Shown here piece by piece: positions 29,324 through 39,895 of a DNA stretch of 64,000 nt. The notes under the pieces are model-generated. The model was not told the origin of the DNA. It ran no database searches and worked only from the letters and a program-made list of their open reading frames with translations. The DNA is taken from positions 1 through 64,000 of the forward strand of contig CABXYJ010000004.1 of assembly GCA_902516345.1 (NCBI GenBank), read 5' to 3'. Positions within the stretch are counted from its first letter, which is position 1. Each line of letters starts with the position of its first letter. The stretch is from an uncultured Pelagibacteraceae bacterium. Lineage in GTDB: Bacteria; Pseudomonadota; Alphaproteobacteria; Pelagibacterales; Pelagibacteraceae. A program made the translations under genes and the position numbers.

Positions 29324-30136
29324 ATGAAAATTTTATTAAATAAAAATGATTTAAATGAGGCGCTAAATAAAGTCTCAAATATTGGTTTTGTACCCACAAT
29401 GGGTAGCCTTCATAAAGGTCACATATCTCTTATAAAAAAATCTTTAAATGAATGTAAATATACTGTTGTAAGTATATTTATTAATCCTCAACAATTTAAT
29501 AATAAAGAAGATTACAAAAAATATCCAAAAAACATTAAAAAAGACCTTTCTATATTAAAAAAACTTAAAATTGATTTCGTTTTTTTACCAGATAAAAAAA
29601 CAATTTATTCAAAAAAGAGGGGTATTAAAATAAAGATATCTAAAAGAGAGAAAATTTTATGTGCAAAATTTAGAAAAGGTCATTTTGAGGGTGTTTTAGA
29701 TGTTATGGATCGTTTAACCAAGTTAATTAAGCCAAATAAAATTTATATGGGAGAAAAAGATTATCAGCAGCTTTATTTAGTAAAAAATTTTATAGAAAAA
29801 AGGTATAAAAGTAAAATTATTTCATGTGAAACAATTAGAGATAAATATAAACTGGCATTGTCATCGAGGAATTTTTTATTGAAAAGAAAATATTTGAAAA
29901 AAGCGAGACTTCTAACAAATAATCTAATTATTTTTAAAAAAAGATTAAAAAAGCAAAAGAATATGAAAAATTTGATTAAAAAAAAAATAATTGAATTAAG
30001 CAAAATTTACAAAGTAAAGTTTGATTATTTGGAAATTAGAAATAGAAAAAATTTAAAATTATCTAGAAAAATTGAAAGTTCAAAATTGTTTTTTGCTTAT
30101 TCAATCAATGATATAAGATTGATAGATAATTTTTAA
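29324..30136 (+). CDS. panC: Pantothenate synthetase (divergent, Lys-rich)
   Basis: ORF 29294-30136, likely ATG 29324; VPTMGSLHKGHISLI, SIFINPQQFNNKEDYKKYP, MGEKDYQQLYLVKNF, LALSSRNFLL. Confidence 0.88.
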   Translation: MKILLNKNDLNEALNKVSNIGFVPTMGSLHKGHISLIKKSLNECKYTVVSIFINPQQFNNKEDYKKYPKNIKKDLSILKKLKIDFVFLPDKKTIYSKKRGIKIKISKREKILCAKFRKGHFEGVLDVMDRLTKLIKPNKIYMGEKDYQQLYLVKNFIEKRYKSKIISCETIRDKYKLALSSRNFLLKRKYLKKARLLTNNLIIFKKRLKKQKNMKNLIKKKIIELSKIYKVKFDYLEIRNRKNLKLSRKIESSKLFFAYSINDIRLIDNF

Positions 30137-30139
30137 TTT

Positions 30140-31513
30140 TTATAAAAAATAAGCACCTACACCAAGAAATGATACGAAACCAATAACATCTGTTATTGTT
30201 GTTACAAAAACGCTTGAAGCTATTGCTGGATCTATATTCATTTTTTTTAACGTAACTGGAACAAGAATTCCGAATAAACCTGCAACAACCATTGTTAGTA
30301 TCATCGATACAGAAATGATTAGAGAAAGCTGAATGTCTTGAAACCACAGTTGAACAATAATTGAACTAATGATAGCAAAAATAATACCATTTAAAATACC
30401 TATATTAAATTCTTTAAAAATGTTTTGATTAAAATTATTTTTTGTAAGATCGTTTGTGGCTAATGTTCTAACAGTAACAGCCAATGTTTGCATTCCCGCA
30501 TTTCCACCCATAGATGCTACTATCGGCATTAAGAAAGCTAAAACTACCATTTGCTCTATTGTAGCACCAAATAAACTAATACAATAAGTTGCTAAAAATG
30601 CAGTAAACAAATTTAGTAATAACCAGTTAAATCTTCTTTTTGTCTTAGTAATTACACCATCAGTGATTTCTTCATCACCCACACCTGCTAATCTAAGAGC
30701 ATCCTCCTCAGCTTCTTCTTTTAATACCGTTAACACATCATCAGCAGTAATCATTCCAACAAGTTTACTATTTTTATCAATTACACAAGCTGAATTTAAA
30801 TTATAATTTTCAAATAAGTTTCCAACTTCTTCTCTATCCATATCAACAGGAATTAAAAATCTAGAATCTTCCATTATAGAGGACATTTTTGCTTCTCTTG
30901 GATTCCTCAAAACTTTTGATGAAGGGACAATGCCAACAGGTTTAAAATTTTCGTCAACAATATATATTTCGAGAAATTGTTCAGGTAAATCTTTGTTTTC
31001 TCTTAAATAATCAATTGTTTGACCAACAGACCAATTACTTGGAATAGCGGTAAATTCTCTTTGCATAATTCTGGCCGCACTATCCTCGGGATAACTAAGA
31101 CCTTCTAATAATGCAAAGCGATCTTTAGGTGGTAAAGCAGCTAATAGAGAGTTTTTATCTTTCTCATCAACATTTTCAAGTATTGCGATTGCATCATCTG
31201 ACTCAAGATTCTTAAGTATTCTGACAATGGCTTCCGACGAAAGATATTTGATTATTTCTGACTGAACAGACTCGTTTAGCTCGATAAAAACCTCAGGATC
31301 AATCTTAAAATTATTAAGTTTAATTAAGTTTTCTCTGTCATTTTGTTCTAAATGCTCGATAATATCTGCGGCATCAGCTGGATGCATTTCTTTAAAGGAA
31401 TTAGTGATAAATAAAGCATCATTGCTTGCAATTTTATCAGTTACAACTTTTATATATTCTTTGTTGAATTCAAAATTGACTTTTTTATCTTTTATTTTTT
31501 TAATTAAAGTCAT
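30140..31513 (-). CDS. mgtE: Magnesium transporter MgtE
   Basis: ORF 457 aa; MgtE_N, CBS pair, C-terminal transmembrane domain with ASMGGNAGMQTLAVTVR. Confidence 0.93.
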   Translation of the reverse strand: MTLIKKIKDKKVNFEFNKEYIKVVTDKIASNDALFITNSFKEMHPADAADIIEHLEQNDRENLIKLNNFKIDPEVFIELNESVQSEIIKYLSSEAIVRILKNLESDDAIAILENVDEKDKNSLLAALPPKDRFALLEGLSYPEDSAARIMQREFTAIPSNWSVGQTIDYLRENKDLPEQFLEIYIVDENFKPVGIVPSSKVLRNPREAKMSSIMEDSRFLIPVDMDREEVGNLFENYNLNSACVIDKNSKLVGMITADDVLTVLKEEAEEDALRLAGVGDEEITDGVITKTKRRFNWLLLNLFTAFLATYCISLFGATIEQMVVLAFLMPIVASMGGNAGMQTLAVTVRTLATNDLTKNNFNQNIFKEFNIGILNGIIFAIISSIIVQLWFQDIQLSLIISVSMILTMVVAGLFGILVPVTLKKMNIDPAIASSVFVTTITDVIGFVSFLGVGAYFL

Positions 31514-31579
31514 AAATACACCTATTATTTAGTCGGATCTTTTAATACATAATAGAAAGATTACAATTTTAAAATTAAA

Positions 31580-32194
31580 ATGGAGATTAAAAAGTCAAAA
31601 AAACCTATAAAATATGATGATGCAATTAGAGTTATGGAAAAAAGATTGCATAATATCAATCTGGGTATTGCCGATGAATTAGTGTGGATTTTAGAGCATG
31701 AAGAAATTTATACAGCAGGAAAAAACCACAAAGATAGCGAAATTATCGATAAGTCTATCAAAATAGTTAAAACTAATAGAGGTGGAAAAATTACTTATCA
31801 TGGACCTGGACAATTGGTTTGTTATTTTGTTATTGATTTAAAAAAACGTAAAAAAGATATAAGAAAATTTGTAACATTGATTGAAAAAACAATAATAAAC
31901 ACTCTTAAATTTTATGAGATAAAAACCTTTGCAGACAGAAATAATATTGGTATTTGGTACAATGACAAATCAGGTATAAAAAAGGTTGCAGCTATAGGAT
32001 TGAGAGTTAGTAAATGGATAGCTTATCATGGTTTCTCTATTAATATAAATAATGATTTAACAAAATATAATGCGATAGTTCCATGTGGGATTAGTGATAA
32101 AGGTGTTACAAATTTAAAAAAAATTAAAAAACAAAATTATAAGGGAATTGAAGAAAAACTAATTAAAATTTTTTCTACAAATTTGAAAAGTTAA
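31580..32194 (+). CDS. lipB: Lipoyl(octanoyl) transferase
   Basis: ORF 204 aa; [51 protein letters not shown]. Confidence 0.94.
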   Translation: MEIKKSKKPIKYDDAIRVMEKRLHNINLGIADELVWILEHEEIYTAGKNHKDSEIIDKSIKIVKTNRGGKITYHGPGQLVCYFVIDLKKRKKDIRKFVTLIEKTIINTLKFYEIKTFADRNNIGIWYNDKSGIKKVAAIGLRVSKWIAYHGFSININNDLTKYNAIVPCGISDKGVTNLKKIKKQNYKGIEEKLIKIFSTNLKS

Positions 32195-33095
32195 GTCGTT
32201 TTGTTTTTAACAATTTTTTAAAATAACCTGGTGTCAAAGCTGTGTAAGTATATTTTTGATCTTTTATAATAAATCTTATTTGGTATGAATGAAGCATTAA
32301 ATTTTTATTTTTACCTTTTATCAATGTTGATGATATATATTTTTGATCTCCGTATATAGAGTGGCCGATATTAAATAATTGTTTTCTCAATTGGTGTTTT
32401 CTACCAGTAATTGGTTTCAACTCAATCAGACTTGAATTAGAGTTTTTATCAAGTACTTTAAAATATGTTTTTGCATCTTCTGTAATTTTTTTGCCATTAT
32501 CATATCTAAAAAGTTTATCATTTAATTCTCCTGATTTTTTATCTAATTCTCCATGACATATGGCTAAATAGGTTTTATGAACTTTTCTTAATCTAAATAA
32601 TGAGGTAAGAATTTGTGCGGTTTCCCTGTTTTTTGCAATAATAAATACACCTGAAGTATCCTTATCTAATCTATGTACTGAGTAAGGTTTTGAACCTTCA
32701 AAAATTTTACTTTTCTTAAATATATCGATTAAATTTTTTTTTGATTTAGTCCCCCCTTGTACAGAAATACCCGCAGCTTTATTAACTACAATAAAATCAT
32801 TATTATTATCAATAATTAAATCTTCATTAGATTTTATTATTTCATCAGTAGGAACAAATCTAATTTTTTTGTGTTTAATTGTATCTTTGAATTTGAAATT
32901 AAAGATTTCAATTTTATCGTTTGTTCTAATTTTAAAAGAGCTTTTTATTTTTTTCTTATTTAGCTTTATTTTTCCAGATCTTAAACTTTTTTCAATTAAA
33001 CTTTGCGGTATTTTTCCAATTTTGTTTCTTAGCCATCTATCAATACGCATATTGTCAGAAGCTGAATCAACGAGAAAACTTTCATTCATGATCAA
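32175..33095 (-). CDS. 23S rRNA pseudouridine synthase, RluC/RluD family
   Basis: ORF 306 aa; S4 domain, [45 protein letters not shown]. Confidence 0.92.
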   Translation of the reverse strand: MIMNESFLVDSASDNMRIDRWLRNKIGKIPQSLIEKSLRSGKIKLNKKKIKSSFKIRTNDKIEIFNFKFKDTIKHKKIRFVPTDEIIKSNEDLIIDNNNDFIVVNKAAGISVQGGTKSKKNLIDIFKKSKIFEGSKPYSVHRLDKDTSGVFIIAKNRETAQILTSLFRLRKVHKTYLAICHGELDKKSGELNDKLFRYDNGKKITEDAKTYFKVLDKNSNSSLIELKPITGRKHQLRKQLFNIGHSIYGDQKYISSTLIKGKNKNLMLHSYQIRFIIKDQKYTYTALTPGYFKKLLKTKRLNFSNL

Positions 33096-33101
33096 AAAAG
33101 T

Positions 33102-33545
33102 TTATGCTGAAGCTAATTTTTTTTCCTCTTTTTTGTCAGTAACTTTCGTTTGATCTTTTTTCTTTTTATCAACTTTTCTAGCTTGGACATCTCTATCAAC
33201 AAATTCAATAATTGCCATAGGAGCATTATCACCGTATCTAAAGCCAGCCTTAATTATCCTTGTGTAACCACCTGATCTTTTTTCATATCTTTTAGACAAA
33301 GTTTTTTTAACTTTATTTGCAGAATTTATATCCTGTAATTTAGAAACTAATATTTTAGTATTATGTAAAGTATCTTTTTTTCCTAATGTAATAATTTTAT
33401 CAGCTTGAGGTCTTAAAAATTTTGCTTTTGGTAAAGTTGTCTTGATTTGCTCATATTTGATTAGTGAAATTAACATATTTTTCAATAATGCTTTTCTATG
33501 TTCCGAAGTCCTATTCAACTTCTTATTTGACATATTATGTCTCAT
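33102..33545 (-). CDS. rplQ: 50S ribosomal protein L17
   Basis: ORF 147 aa; [20 protein letters not shown]; next to rpoA. Confidence 0.96.
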   Translation of the reverse strand: MRHNMSNKKLNRTSEHRKALLKNMLISLIKYEQIKTTLPKAKFLRPQADKIITLGKKDTLHNTKILVSKLQDINSANKVKKTLSKRYEKRSGGYTRIIKAGFRYGDNAPMAIIEFVDRDVQARKVDKKKKDQTKVTDKKEEKKLASA

Positions 33546-34573
33546 TAAATAGCTTCCTCTAATTTTTTAGACATTTCAGCAATGTTATCTGGCGGCCAAT
33601 TTGGTATTTCCATTCCTAAATATAAAGACATTCCAGTCAAAACTTCTTTTATCTCATTTAAAGATTTTCTACCAAAGTTTGGTGTTCTTAACATTTCACC
33701 TTCTGATTTTTGAACAAGATCACCTATATAAATTATGTTATCATTTTTTAAACAATTCATGGATCTTACAGATAGTTCTAGTTCATCTACTTTTCTTAAT
33801 AAATTTTTATTAAATTCAGGTTCTGTTGATACTTCTTTAATAGGTGCCTCAACTGGCTCATCAAAATTGATAAACATCTTTAATTGATCTTGAAATATTC
33901 TAGCAGAGTAAGCAACCGCGTCTTCAGCGGAAATTGATCCATTAGTTTCAACTTCCATTGTTAATTTATCGTAATCTAATGCTTTACCTTCTCTTGCTGT
34001 GCTTACAGAGTATGAAACTTTTTTCACTGGACTATACAGGGAGTCTATAGCTATTAAACCTAAAGGTGGTTCCTCAGGTTTATTTAATTCGGCAGGAACA
34101 TACCCCTTTCCAGTATTAACATTCATTTCAACATGGAAATTTGTATTCTCATCTAGATTACAAATAACTAAATCAGGATTTAAAATCTTTACATCAGCAA
34201 CTGGTGTAATATCAGACGCCTTAATTTCTCCTGGCCCCTTGGCATCAAGAACAAGTTTTTTAGTTCCTTCTGACTCACATTTTAAAGCTAAAGACTTTAT
34301 ATTTAGAACAATATCTGTTACATCTTCTCTTACACCTTTTATAGATGTAAACTCATGTAAAACTCCATCAATTTGTATAGAAGTTACCGCAGCTCCCCTT
34401 ATAGATGACAATAAAATTCTTCTAAGAGAATTACCTAGAGTTAGACCATATCCCTTTTCAAGAGGTTCTGCTATAATCGTGGCATGTGTTAAATCATTAC
34501 TTATCTTTACGTCAAGCTTATTTGGTTTAATAAGTGATTTCCAATTTTTTATATTTACATTTTCAGTTTCCAT
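33545..34573 (-). CDS. rpoA: RNA polymerase alpha subunit
   Basis: ORF 342 aa; [31 protein letters not shown]; alpha-[17 protein letters not shown]. Confidence 0.97.
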   Translation of the reverse strand: METENVNIKNWKSLIKPNKLDVKISNDLTHATIIAEPLEKGYGLTLGNSLRRILLSSIRGAAVTSIQIDGVLHEFTSIKGVREDVTDIVLNIKSLALKCESEGTKKLVLDAKGPGEIKASDITPVADVKILNPDLVICNLDENTNFHVEMNVNTGKGYVPAELNKPEEPPLGLIAIDSLYSPVKKVSYSVSTAREGKALDYDKLTMEVETNGSISAEDAVAYSARIFQDQLKMFINFDEPVEAPIKEVSTEPEFNKNLLRKVDELELSVRSMNCLKNDNIIYIGDLVQKSEGEMLRTPNFGRKSLNEIKEVLTGMSLYLGMEIPNWPPDNIAEMSKKLEEAI

Positions 34574-35025
34574 TAAACTCTCCTTTTTTTTGGTGGTCTT
34601 GTGCCATTATGTGGCATTGGTGTTGTGTCTTTGATAGATAAAATTCTAAAACCTCTTGCTTGTAAAGCTCTTAAGGCAGTTTCTCTACCTGATCCAGGGC
34701 CTTTAACTTCTACGGATAAAGTTTTCATTCCATATTCTAGAGCTTTAGATGCTGCAGCATCAGCAGCAATTTGTGCAGCATATGGTGTAGATTTTCTAGA
34801 ACCTTTGAATCCTTTTTGACCAGCTGAAGCCCATGAAATTACATTTCCGTTTGTATCAGCTATTGAAATTATTGTGTTATTAAATGTGGATTGAACGTAC
34901 GCTACACCGTTAAGAATATTTTTTTTTAATTTTTTTTTTTTTGAGTATGAGCTTTTAACTGATTTTTTTATAATTTTTTTTTCAGTTTTTTGATCCTTAC
35001 TATCAACTTTATCAGATTTGGTCAT
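34573..35025 (-). CDS. rpsK: 30S ribosomal protein S11
   Basis: ORF 150 aa; [46 protein letters not shown]; Lys-rich N-terminal extension. Confidence 0.97.
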   Translation of the reverse strand: MTKSDKVDSKDQKTEKKIIKKSVKSSYSKKKKLKKNILNGVAYVQSTFNNTIISIADTNGNVISWASAGQKGFKGSRKSTPYAAQIAADAAASKALEYGMKTLSVEVKGPGSGRETALRALQARGFRILSIKDTTPMPHNGTRPPKKRRV

Positions 35026-35027
35026 AA

Positions 35028-35411
35028 TTATTTTTTAAGTGGAGTTAATTTTTTTCCAGCAATAGCAATTGCTTTACCCTTTCTAGTTCTTGCATTGCAT
35101 CTAGTTCTTTGACCTCTGACTGGTAGTTTTTTTCTATGCCTTGATCCTCTATAACATGCTAAATCAATTAGTCTTTTTATACTTAATGAAAAATCTCTCC
35201 GTAGGTCACCTTCAACTTTAAAATTTTGGTCAATATACTCTCTTATTTTCAAAATTTCTTCATCTGTTAACTGATTAACCCTTTTATTTTTTGGAATTTC
35301 TAAAGATGAACAGATTTGATTAGAAAATTTATCTCCAATCCCGTAGATATATGTCAATCCTACATGGACTAGTTTATTTTGTGGGATATTAATACCTGCG
35401 ATACGAGCCAT
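35028..35411 (-). CDS. rpsM: 30S ribosomal protein S13
   Basis: ORF 127 aa; [26 protein letters not shown]. Confidence 0.97.
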   Translation of the reverse strand: MARIAGINIPQNKLVHVGLTYIYGIGDKFSNQICSSLEIPKNKRVNQLTDEEILKIREYIDQNFKVEGDLRRDFSLSIKRLIDLACYRGSRHRKKLPVRGQRTRCNARTRKGKAIAIAGKKLTPLKK

Positions 35412-35433
35412 AAATTTGTGATAAAATATGCTT

Positions 35434-35461
35434 TTTATATAAGAAGTTTTTTTAATGTCAA
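35434..35461 (-). promoter_or_regulatory. Candidate sigma70-type promoter for rpsM-rpsK-rpoA-rplQ
   Basis: Minus strand TTGACA (35461-35456), 16-nt spacer, TATAAA (35439-35434), in the adk-rpsM gap. Confidence 0.55.
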
Positions 35462-35465
35462 CGAC

Positions 35466-36029
35466 TTAAACGTTTATAAATGCCTTAATTTTACTGGTTA
35501 TTTCGTCAATTTGTAAATCTCCATCTAATTCATAAAAATTTTTATTTTTAGAGTAGAAATCTAAAACAGGTTTAGTCGTTTCCATATAAGTATCATACCT
35601 CTTTAAAATAGTGGTTAGATCATCATCTGATCTTTTTTCTAAAATTTTTCTTTTTTCAATCCTTTTAACTATTTTTTCTTTATTTACATTAAGAAAAAAA
35701 ATAAAATCTATTTTTTGATTAGTGTCATTAAGTAACAATTCTAAGTTCTTAGCCTGAGTTAAAGATCTGGGATATCCATCAAATACAAGTTTATTTTTTT
35801 TGTTTGGATCAAATATAACATTTTTTATTAATTGATTTACAATTTCATCGTTTACAAATTTTCCATCGTTCATATCATTAATTATTTTTTTTCCAATTTC
35901 TGAATTCTTTTTAATTTCATCTCTGAGCATATCACCAGTTGAAACTTGAAAATTGTTATAATTTTTTACAAAAAATTTTGCTTGTGTACCTTTACCAGCA
36001 CCTGGGGGCCCAAATAAAATTACATTCAC
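35466..36029 (-). CDS. adk: Adenylate kinase
   Basis: ORF 187 aa; MNVILFGPPGAGKGTQAKF, VFDGYPRSLTQA. Confidence 0.96.
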   Translation of the reverse strand: MNVILFGPPGAGKGTQAKFFVKNYNNFQVSTGDMLRDEIKKNSEIGKKIINDMNDGKFVNDEIVNQLIKNVIFDPNKKNKLVFDGYPRSLTQAKNLELLLNDTNQKIDFIFFLNVNKEKIVKRIEKRKILEKRSDDDLTTILKRYDTYMETTKPVLDFYSKNKNFYELDGDLQIDEITSKIKAFINV

Positions 36030-36034
36030 TTTTG

Positions 36035-37315
36035 TTATCTTCCAAATTTTGTTTTTTTAATAAGTTGTTCATACTGTGAGCTCATTAATCTAGTTTGAAT
36101 CTGTGTCACAGTGTCTATTGCAACAACTACAACTATCAAAATAGAGGTCCCACCTAAGTAAAAAGGAATAGGATAATTTGCAATTAAAAATTCTGGCATT
36201 AAACATACTAATGTTAAATATAAAGCTCCTATTGTAGTCAATTTTGTAAGTATGTTTTCAATATAAATAGCCGTACTTTCACCCGGTCTTATTCCGGGAA
36301 TAAATCCACCATATTTTCTAAGATTATCTGCTGTTTCATTTGGGTTAAAAGTTATTGAAGTATAGAAAAAAGTGAAAAAAATTATACCTGATGCGTATAA
36401 AAGCATGTAAAGTGGTTGTCCCTGAGTAAAATAAGAGCTTATATTTAAAAAAGTATCATTTTCGGAAAAATTAAAGTTAGAAAATGTTACGGGTAATAAT
36501 AATAATGCAGATGCAAAAATTGCAGGTATTACCCCTGCCTGATTTATTTTTAAAGGTAAATGAGATGACTCCCCTCCATACATTTTATTTCCCATTTGTC
36601 TTTTTGGATAATTTATTAATATTTTTCTTAAAGCTCTCTCCATAAAAACTATGAAAAGTACAGTCAAAATTAATAAAATAAATATTCCTATGATCATTAA
36701 TGTCGAAACTGCACCTGTTCGACCTAGTTCAAATGTTGTAACTAAAGCTCTTGGGATTTCAGCAACTATTCCAGCAAAAATTATTAAAGATATTCCGTTA
36801 CCTATTCCTCTCTGTGTAATTTGTTCGCCTAACCACATTAAAAAAATAGTGCCAGCTACAATTGTTGTCACCGTGGAAACTTTAAAAAAAATTCCTGGAT
36901 TAATAACTAAATTGGGTGAAGACTCCAATCCAACGGCTAATCCATAGCCTTGAACAGTAGCAAGTAAAACAGTTCCATATCGAGTTATTTGGGCAATCTT
37001 AGATCTTCCTGTTTCACCTTGAGCCTTCAGATTTTTGAAATAATCTGAAACTCCAGTCAAAAGTTGTACTATAATTGCTGAAGATATATAAGGCATGATA
37101 CCAAGTGCAAATATAGCCATTCTACTTACAGCTCCTCCTGCAAAGACATTAAACATTCCGAGTAAGCCTTTTTGATTACTTTCCATCATAATTTTTAGTT
37201 GATCTGGATCAATTCCTGGCAATGGAATAAATGTTCCAAATCTATAAACAGCTAGAATTGCAATTGTGAAAATTATTCTATTCCTTAAATCAGTATTTGA
37301 TGATGTAGAGCTCAT
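36035..37315 (-). CDS. secY: Preprotein translocase subunit SecY
   Basis: ORF 426 aa; YRFGTFIPLPGIDPDQL, GIMPYISSAIIVQLL, QRGIGNGISLIIFAGIV. Confidence 0.97.
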   Translation of the reverse strand: MSSTSSNTDLRNRIIFTIAILAVYRFGTFIPLPGIDPDQLKIMMESNQKGLLGMFNVFAGGAVSRMAIFALGIMPYISSAIIVQLLTGVSDYFKNLKAQGETGRSKIAQITRYGTVLLATVQGYGLAVGLESSPNLVINPGIFFKVSTVTTIVAGTIFLMWLGEQITQRGIGNGISLIIFAGIVAEIPRALVTTFELGRTGAVSTLMIIGIFILLILTVLFIVFMERALRKILINYPKRQMGNKMYGGESSHLPLKINQAGVIPAIFASALLLLPVTFSNFNFSENDTFLNISSYFTQGQPLYMLLYASGIIFFTFFYTSITFNPNETADNLRKYGGFIPGIRPGESTAIYIENILTKLTTIGALYLTLVCLMPEFLIANYPIPFYLGGTSILIVVVVAIDTVTQIQTRLMSSQYEQLIKKTKFGR

Positions 37316-37321
37316 TTTAAA

Positions 37322-37774
37322 TTATTTTTTAATCTGTAGTGAGCCACCTATTTTTTCTAATTTAACGATTGCAGATTTTGAGGCTAAGTCAGCCTCAATA
37401 TTTACTTTATCTTTAATCTCACCTGAGCCTAGAATTTTTAATTTAGTATAACGTTTATTAATCAATCTCAATTTCTTTAACAATTCACTATTTATAATTT
37501 CTTTTGTGGTAATGCTTTTTTTGTCAATAAAAAATTGAATTTTATCTAAATTTAAGATTGCAATTTTATTTTTGTTAAGTGCATTAAATCCTCGCTTTGG
37601 TAACCTTCGATACAATGGCATTTGTCCACCCTCAAAACTTTTGATAGCTACACCTGATCTTGATTTTTGTCCTTTTACTCCTCTACCAGAAGTCTTACCT
37701 TTACCTGAGCCGATACCACGGCCAACCCTAATCTTACTTTTTTTGAGCTTGAATGTGTTGTTAAGTCTAATCAT
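37322..37774 (-). CDS. rplO: 50S ribosomal protein L15
   Basis: ORF 150 aa; RVGRGIGSGKGKTSGRGVKGQKSRSG, FEGGQMPLYRRLPKRGF. Confidence 0.96.
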   Translation of the reverse strand: MIRLNNTFKLKKSKIRVGRGIGSGKGKTSGRGVKGQKSRSGVAIKSFEGGQMPLYRRLPKRGFNALNKNKIAILNLDKIQFFIDKKSITTKEIINSELLKKLRLINKRYTKLKILGSGEIKDKVNIEADLASKSAIVKLEKIGGSLQIKK

Positions 37775-38286
37775 TATCCTCTTTTCTCAATAATTTCAGA
37801 AATCTTTTTGTTTCTAATTGAAGATATCTGTTTTGGTGAATTTTGTTTAAGTAATGCTTTCATTGTTGCCCTAATAACATTATGGGCATTGGATGTGCCC
37901 ATTGATTTAGCAACTATATCTTTTACTCCTAAAACTTCACAAACTGCTCTTACAGGACCACCAGCAATAATTCCAGTTCCCTTGGAAGCTGCTCTCAAAA
38001 CTATTCTACCTGAACCCTCTTTAGCGTTAACATCATGATGGATAGTTCTGCCCTCTCTTAATGGAATATGAATTAATTTCCTTCTTGCCATTTCATTAGC
38101 TTTTTTTATTGCATCTGGAACTTGTTTTGCCTTTGCATGCGCAATACCAATTTTACCAGCTTGATTTCCTACAACAACTAAGGCAGAAAAACCAAATCTT
38201 CTTCCTCCCTTAACTACTTTTGTAATTCTATTTATATGAACAAGTTTTTCTAAGATATCATCAGTTTTTTTGTCTTTGTAATCCAT
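37774..38286 (-). CDS. rpsE: 30S ribosomal protein S5
   Basis: ORF to 38325; start trimmed to ATG 38286 (MDYKDKKTDDILEKLVHINRITKVVKGGRRFGFSALVVVGN). Confidence 0.95.
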   Translation of the reverse strand: MDYKDKKTDDILEKLVHINRITKVVKGGRRFGFSALVVVGNQAGKIGIAHAKAKQVPDAIKKANEMARRKLIHIPLREGRTIHHDVNAKEGSGRIVLRAASKGTGIIAGGPVRAVCEVLGVKDIVAKSMGTSNAHNVIRATMKALLKQNSPKQISSIRNKKISEIIEKRG

Positions 38287-38287
38287 A

Positions 38288-38644
38288 TTAAAAATCCATT
38301 CCATTTTTTCGAAGAGTTTCTGCAAAAACTTTTACCCTTCCGTGGTATTTATAACCTGCTCTGTCAAAGAAAATTTTATTTATTTTTTTTTCGTTTGCCT
38401 TTTTTGCTAGTTTTTCTGCAACAATCTTTGATAATTCTGTTTTATTAACTTTTGTAGCAGATTTAATGTCTTTTTCGACTGATGATGCAGATATTAAAGT
38501 TATATTTTTTGTATCATCTATTATTTGTGCATAAATATTTTTTGATGATCTTGAAATTGACAATCTAAATCGATTATTGCCAGAAACTTTTTTTAGTTTA
38601 TTTCTTACTCTAAATATCTTTCTTTTATTTGTATCTAATTTCAT
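38288..38644 (-). CDS. rplR: 50S ribosomal protein L18
   Basis: ORF 118 aa; [44 protein letters not shown]. Confidence 0.96.
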   Translation of the reverse strand: MKLDTNKRKIFRVRNKLKKVSGNNRFRLSISRSSKNIYAQIIDDTKNITLISASSVEKDIKSATKVNKTELSKIVAEKLAKKANEKKINKIFFDRAGYKYHGRVKVFAETLRKNGMDF

Positions 38645-39183
38645 TATTTTTTCTTACCTTCTTTTTTTAATATATATTGACCTTTTTCTCTTACACCTTT
38701 TCCTTTGTAAGGTTCAATTTTTCTTAAAGTTTTAAGTTTAGATGCTACAGACCCAACTTGTTGCTTATCTATACCTGTAATAGTTAAAGTTGTTTGTTTT
38801 TCTACTGAAATTTTTATCCCCTCAGGAATATCAAAATTTATATCATGGCTATAGCCTAACTGCAGATTTAATTGACTTCCTTTAATTGATGCTCTGTATC
38901 CTACCCCAACTAATTCTAAAACTTTTTCATACCCTTTGGATGATCCCATTACTGCATTATTTATTAAGCTTCTGTTCATTCCCCAAAGTCTTTTGATTTC
39001 TTGATCTATCTTTTTTGGTACAATTGAAATTTCTTTGCCCTCTTTAATATCTAAATTGAATAAATTAAGGTCGATGTTTAAAGTTTTTTTACCTACTGGT
39101 CCCTCTATATTTAAAATATTGCCTGATAAAGCAACTTTTACTTTTTCTGGGATTGAAATATTTGTTTTTCCAATTTTAGACAT
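38644..39183 (-). CDS. rplF: 50S ribosomal protein L6
   Basis: ORF 179 aa; [36 protein letters not shown]. Confidence 0.96.
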   Translation of the reverse strand: MSKIGKTNISIPEKVKVALSGNILNIEGPVGKKTLNIDLNLFNLDIKEGKEISIVPKKIDQEIKRLWGMNRSLINNAVMGSSKGYEKVLELVGVGYRASIKGSQLNLQLGYSHDINFDIPEGIKISVEKQTTLTITGIDKQQVGSVASKLKTLRKIEPYKGKGVREKGQYILKKEGKKK

Positions 39184-39578
39184 TAAAATACCTTACAAAT
39201 AATTTCACCACCGACTCTTTGTTTTCTAGCATCTATATCAGTCATCACTCCTTTTGGTGTAGAGATTATCGCAATACCTAAACCATTATTTATTTTGGGT
39301 AATCCATCTGCACTTGAAAAAATTCTTCTTCCTGGTTTTGACACTCGCTCAAAGTTACTTATAACAGGGTTACCATAATGATACTTTAATTCTAAGGATA
39401 GTTTTGGTTTTTTATTTTCTTCGTTTACCTCAAAATGTTTAATAAAGCCCTCATTTTTTAGTATTCCAGCTATTTTTACCTTAAAATTTGAAGATGGTAA
39501 TTCAACTTTTTTATGATTTCTACTTTGAGCATTTTTAACTCTTGCTATCATATCTCCAATTGGGTCGCTAAAACTCAT
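39183..39578 (-). CDS. rpsH: 30S ribosomal protein S8
   Basis: ORF 131 aa; MSFSDPIGDMIARVKNAQSRNHK, GLGIAIISTPKGVMTDIDARKQRVGGEIICKVF. Confidence 0.96.
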   Translation of the reverse strand: MSFSDPIGDMIARVKNAQSRNHKKVELPSSNFKVKIAGILKNEGFIKHFEVNEENKKPKLSLELKYHYGNPVISNFERVSKPGRRIFSSADGLPKINNGLGIAIISTPKGVMTDIDARKQRVGGEIICKVF

Positions 39579-39588
39579 ATTATCCTTT

Positions 39589-39894
39589 CTACCAACTTGA
39601 TTTAACTAGACCTGGTATCTTTCCTTGCAATCCAAGTTGTCTTAATGCAATTCTAGATATTTTTAATTTTCTATAAACACCATGAGGTCTACCTGTTATT
39701 TGACATCGATTCATTACTCTTGATTTGGCCGAATTTCTTGGTAATTTTGACAATTTTTGTTGTGCTCTAAATCTTTCCTCTAAAGGAAGTTTTTTGTTCA
39801 TAACAATTTTCTTTAATTTATCTCTTTTTTTATAAAATTTATCAGAAAGTTTAATTCGTTTATTATTCTTATTAATTGAACTTAATTTAGCCAT
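39589..39894 (-). CDS. rpsN: 30S ribosomal protein S14
   Basis: ORF 101 aa; LPRNSAKSRVMNRCQITGRPHGVYRKLKISRIALRQLGLQGKIPGLVKSSW. Confidence 0.96.
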   Translation of the reverse strand: MAKLSSINKNNKRIKLSDKFYKKRDKLKKIVMNKKLPLEERFRAQQKLSKLPRNSAKSRVMNRCQITGRPHGVYRKLKISRIALRQLGLQGKIPGLVKSSW

Positions 39895-39895
39895 T

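Noticed and set aside
33999-34634. 211-aa plus-strand ORF antisense to rpoA/rpsK
   Set aside because: Fully antisense to unambiguous rpoA; no recognisable motifs; explained by codon bias shadow.
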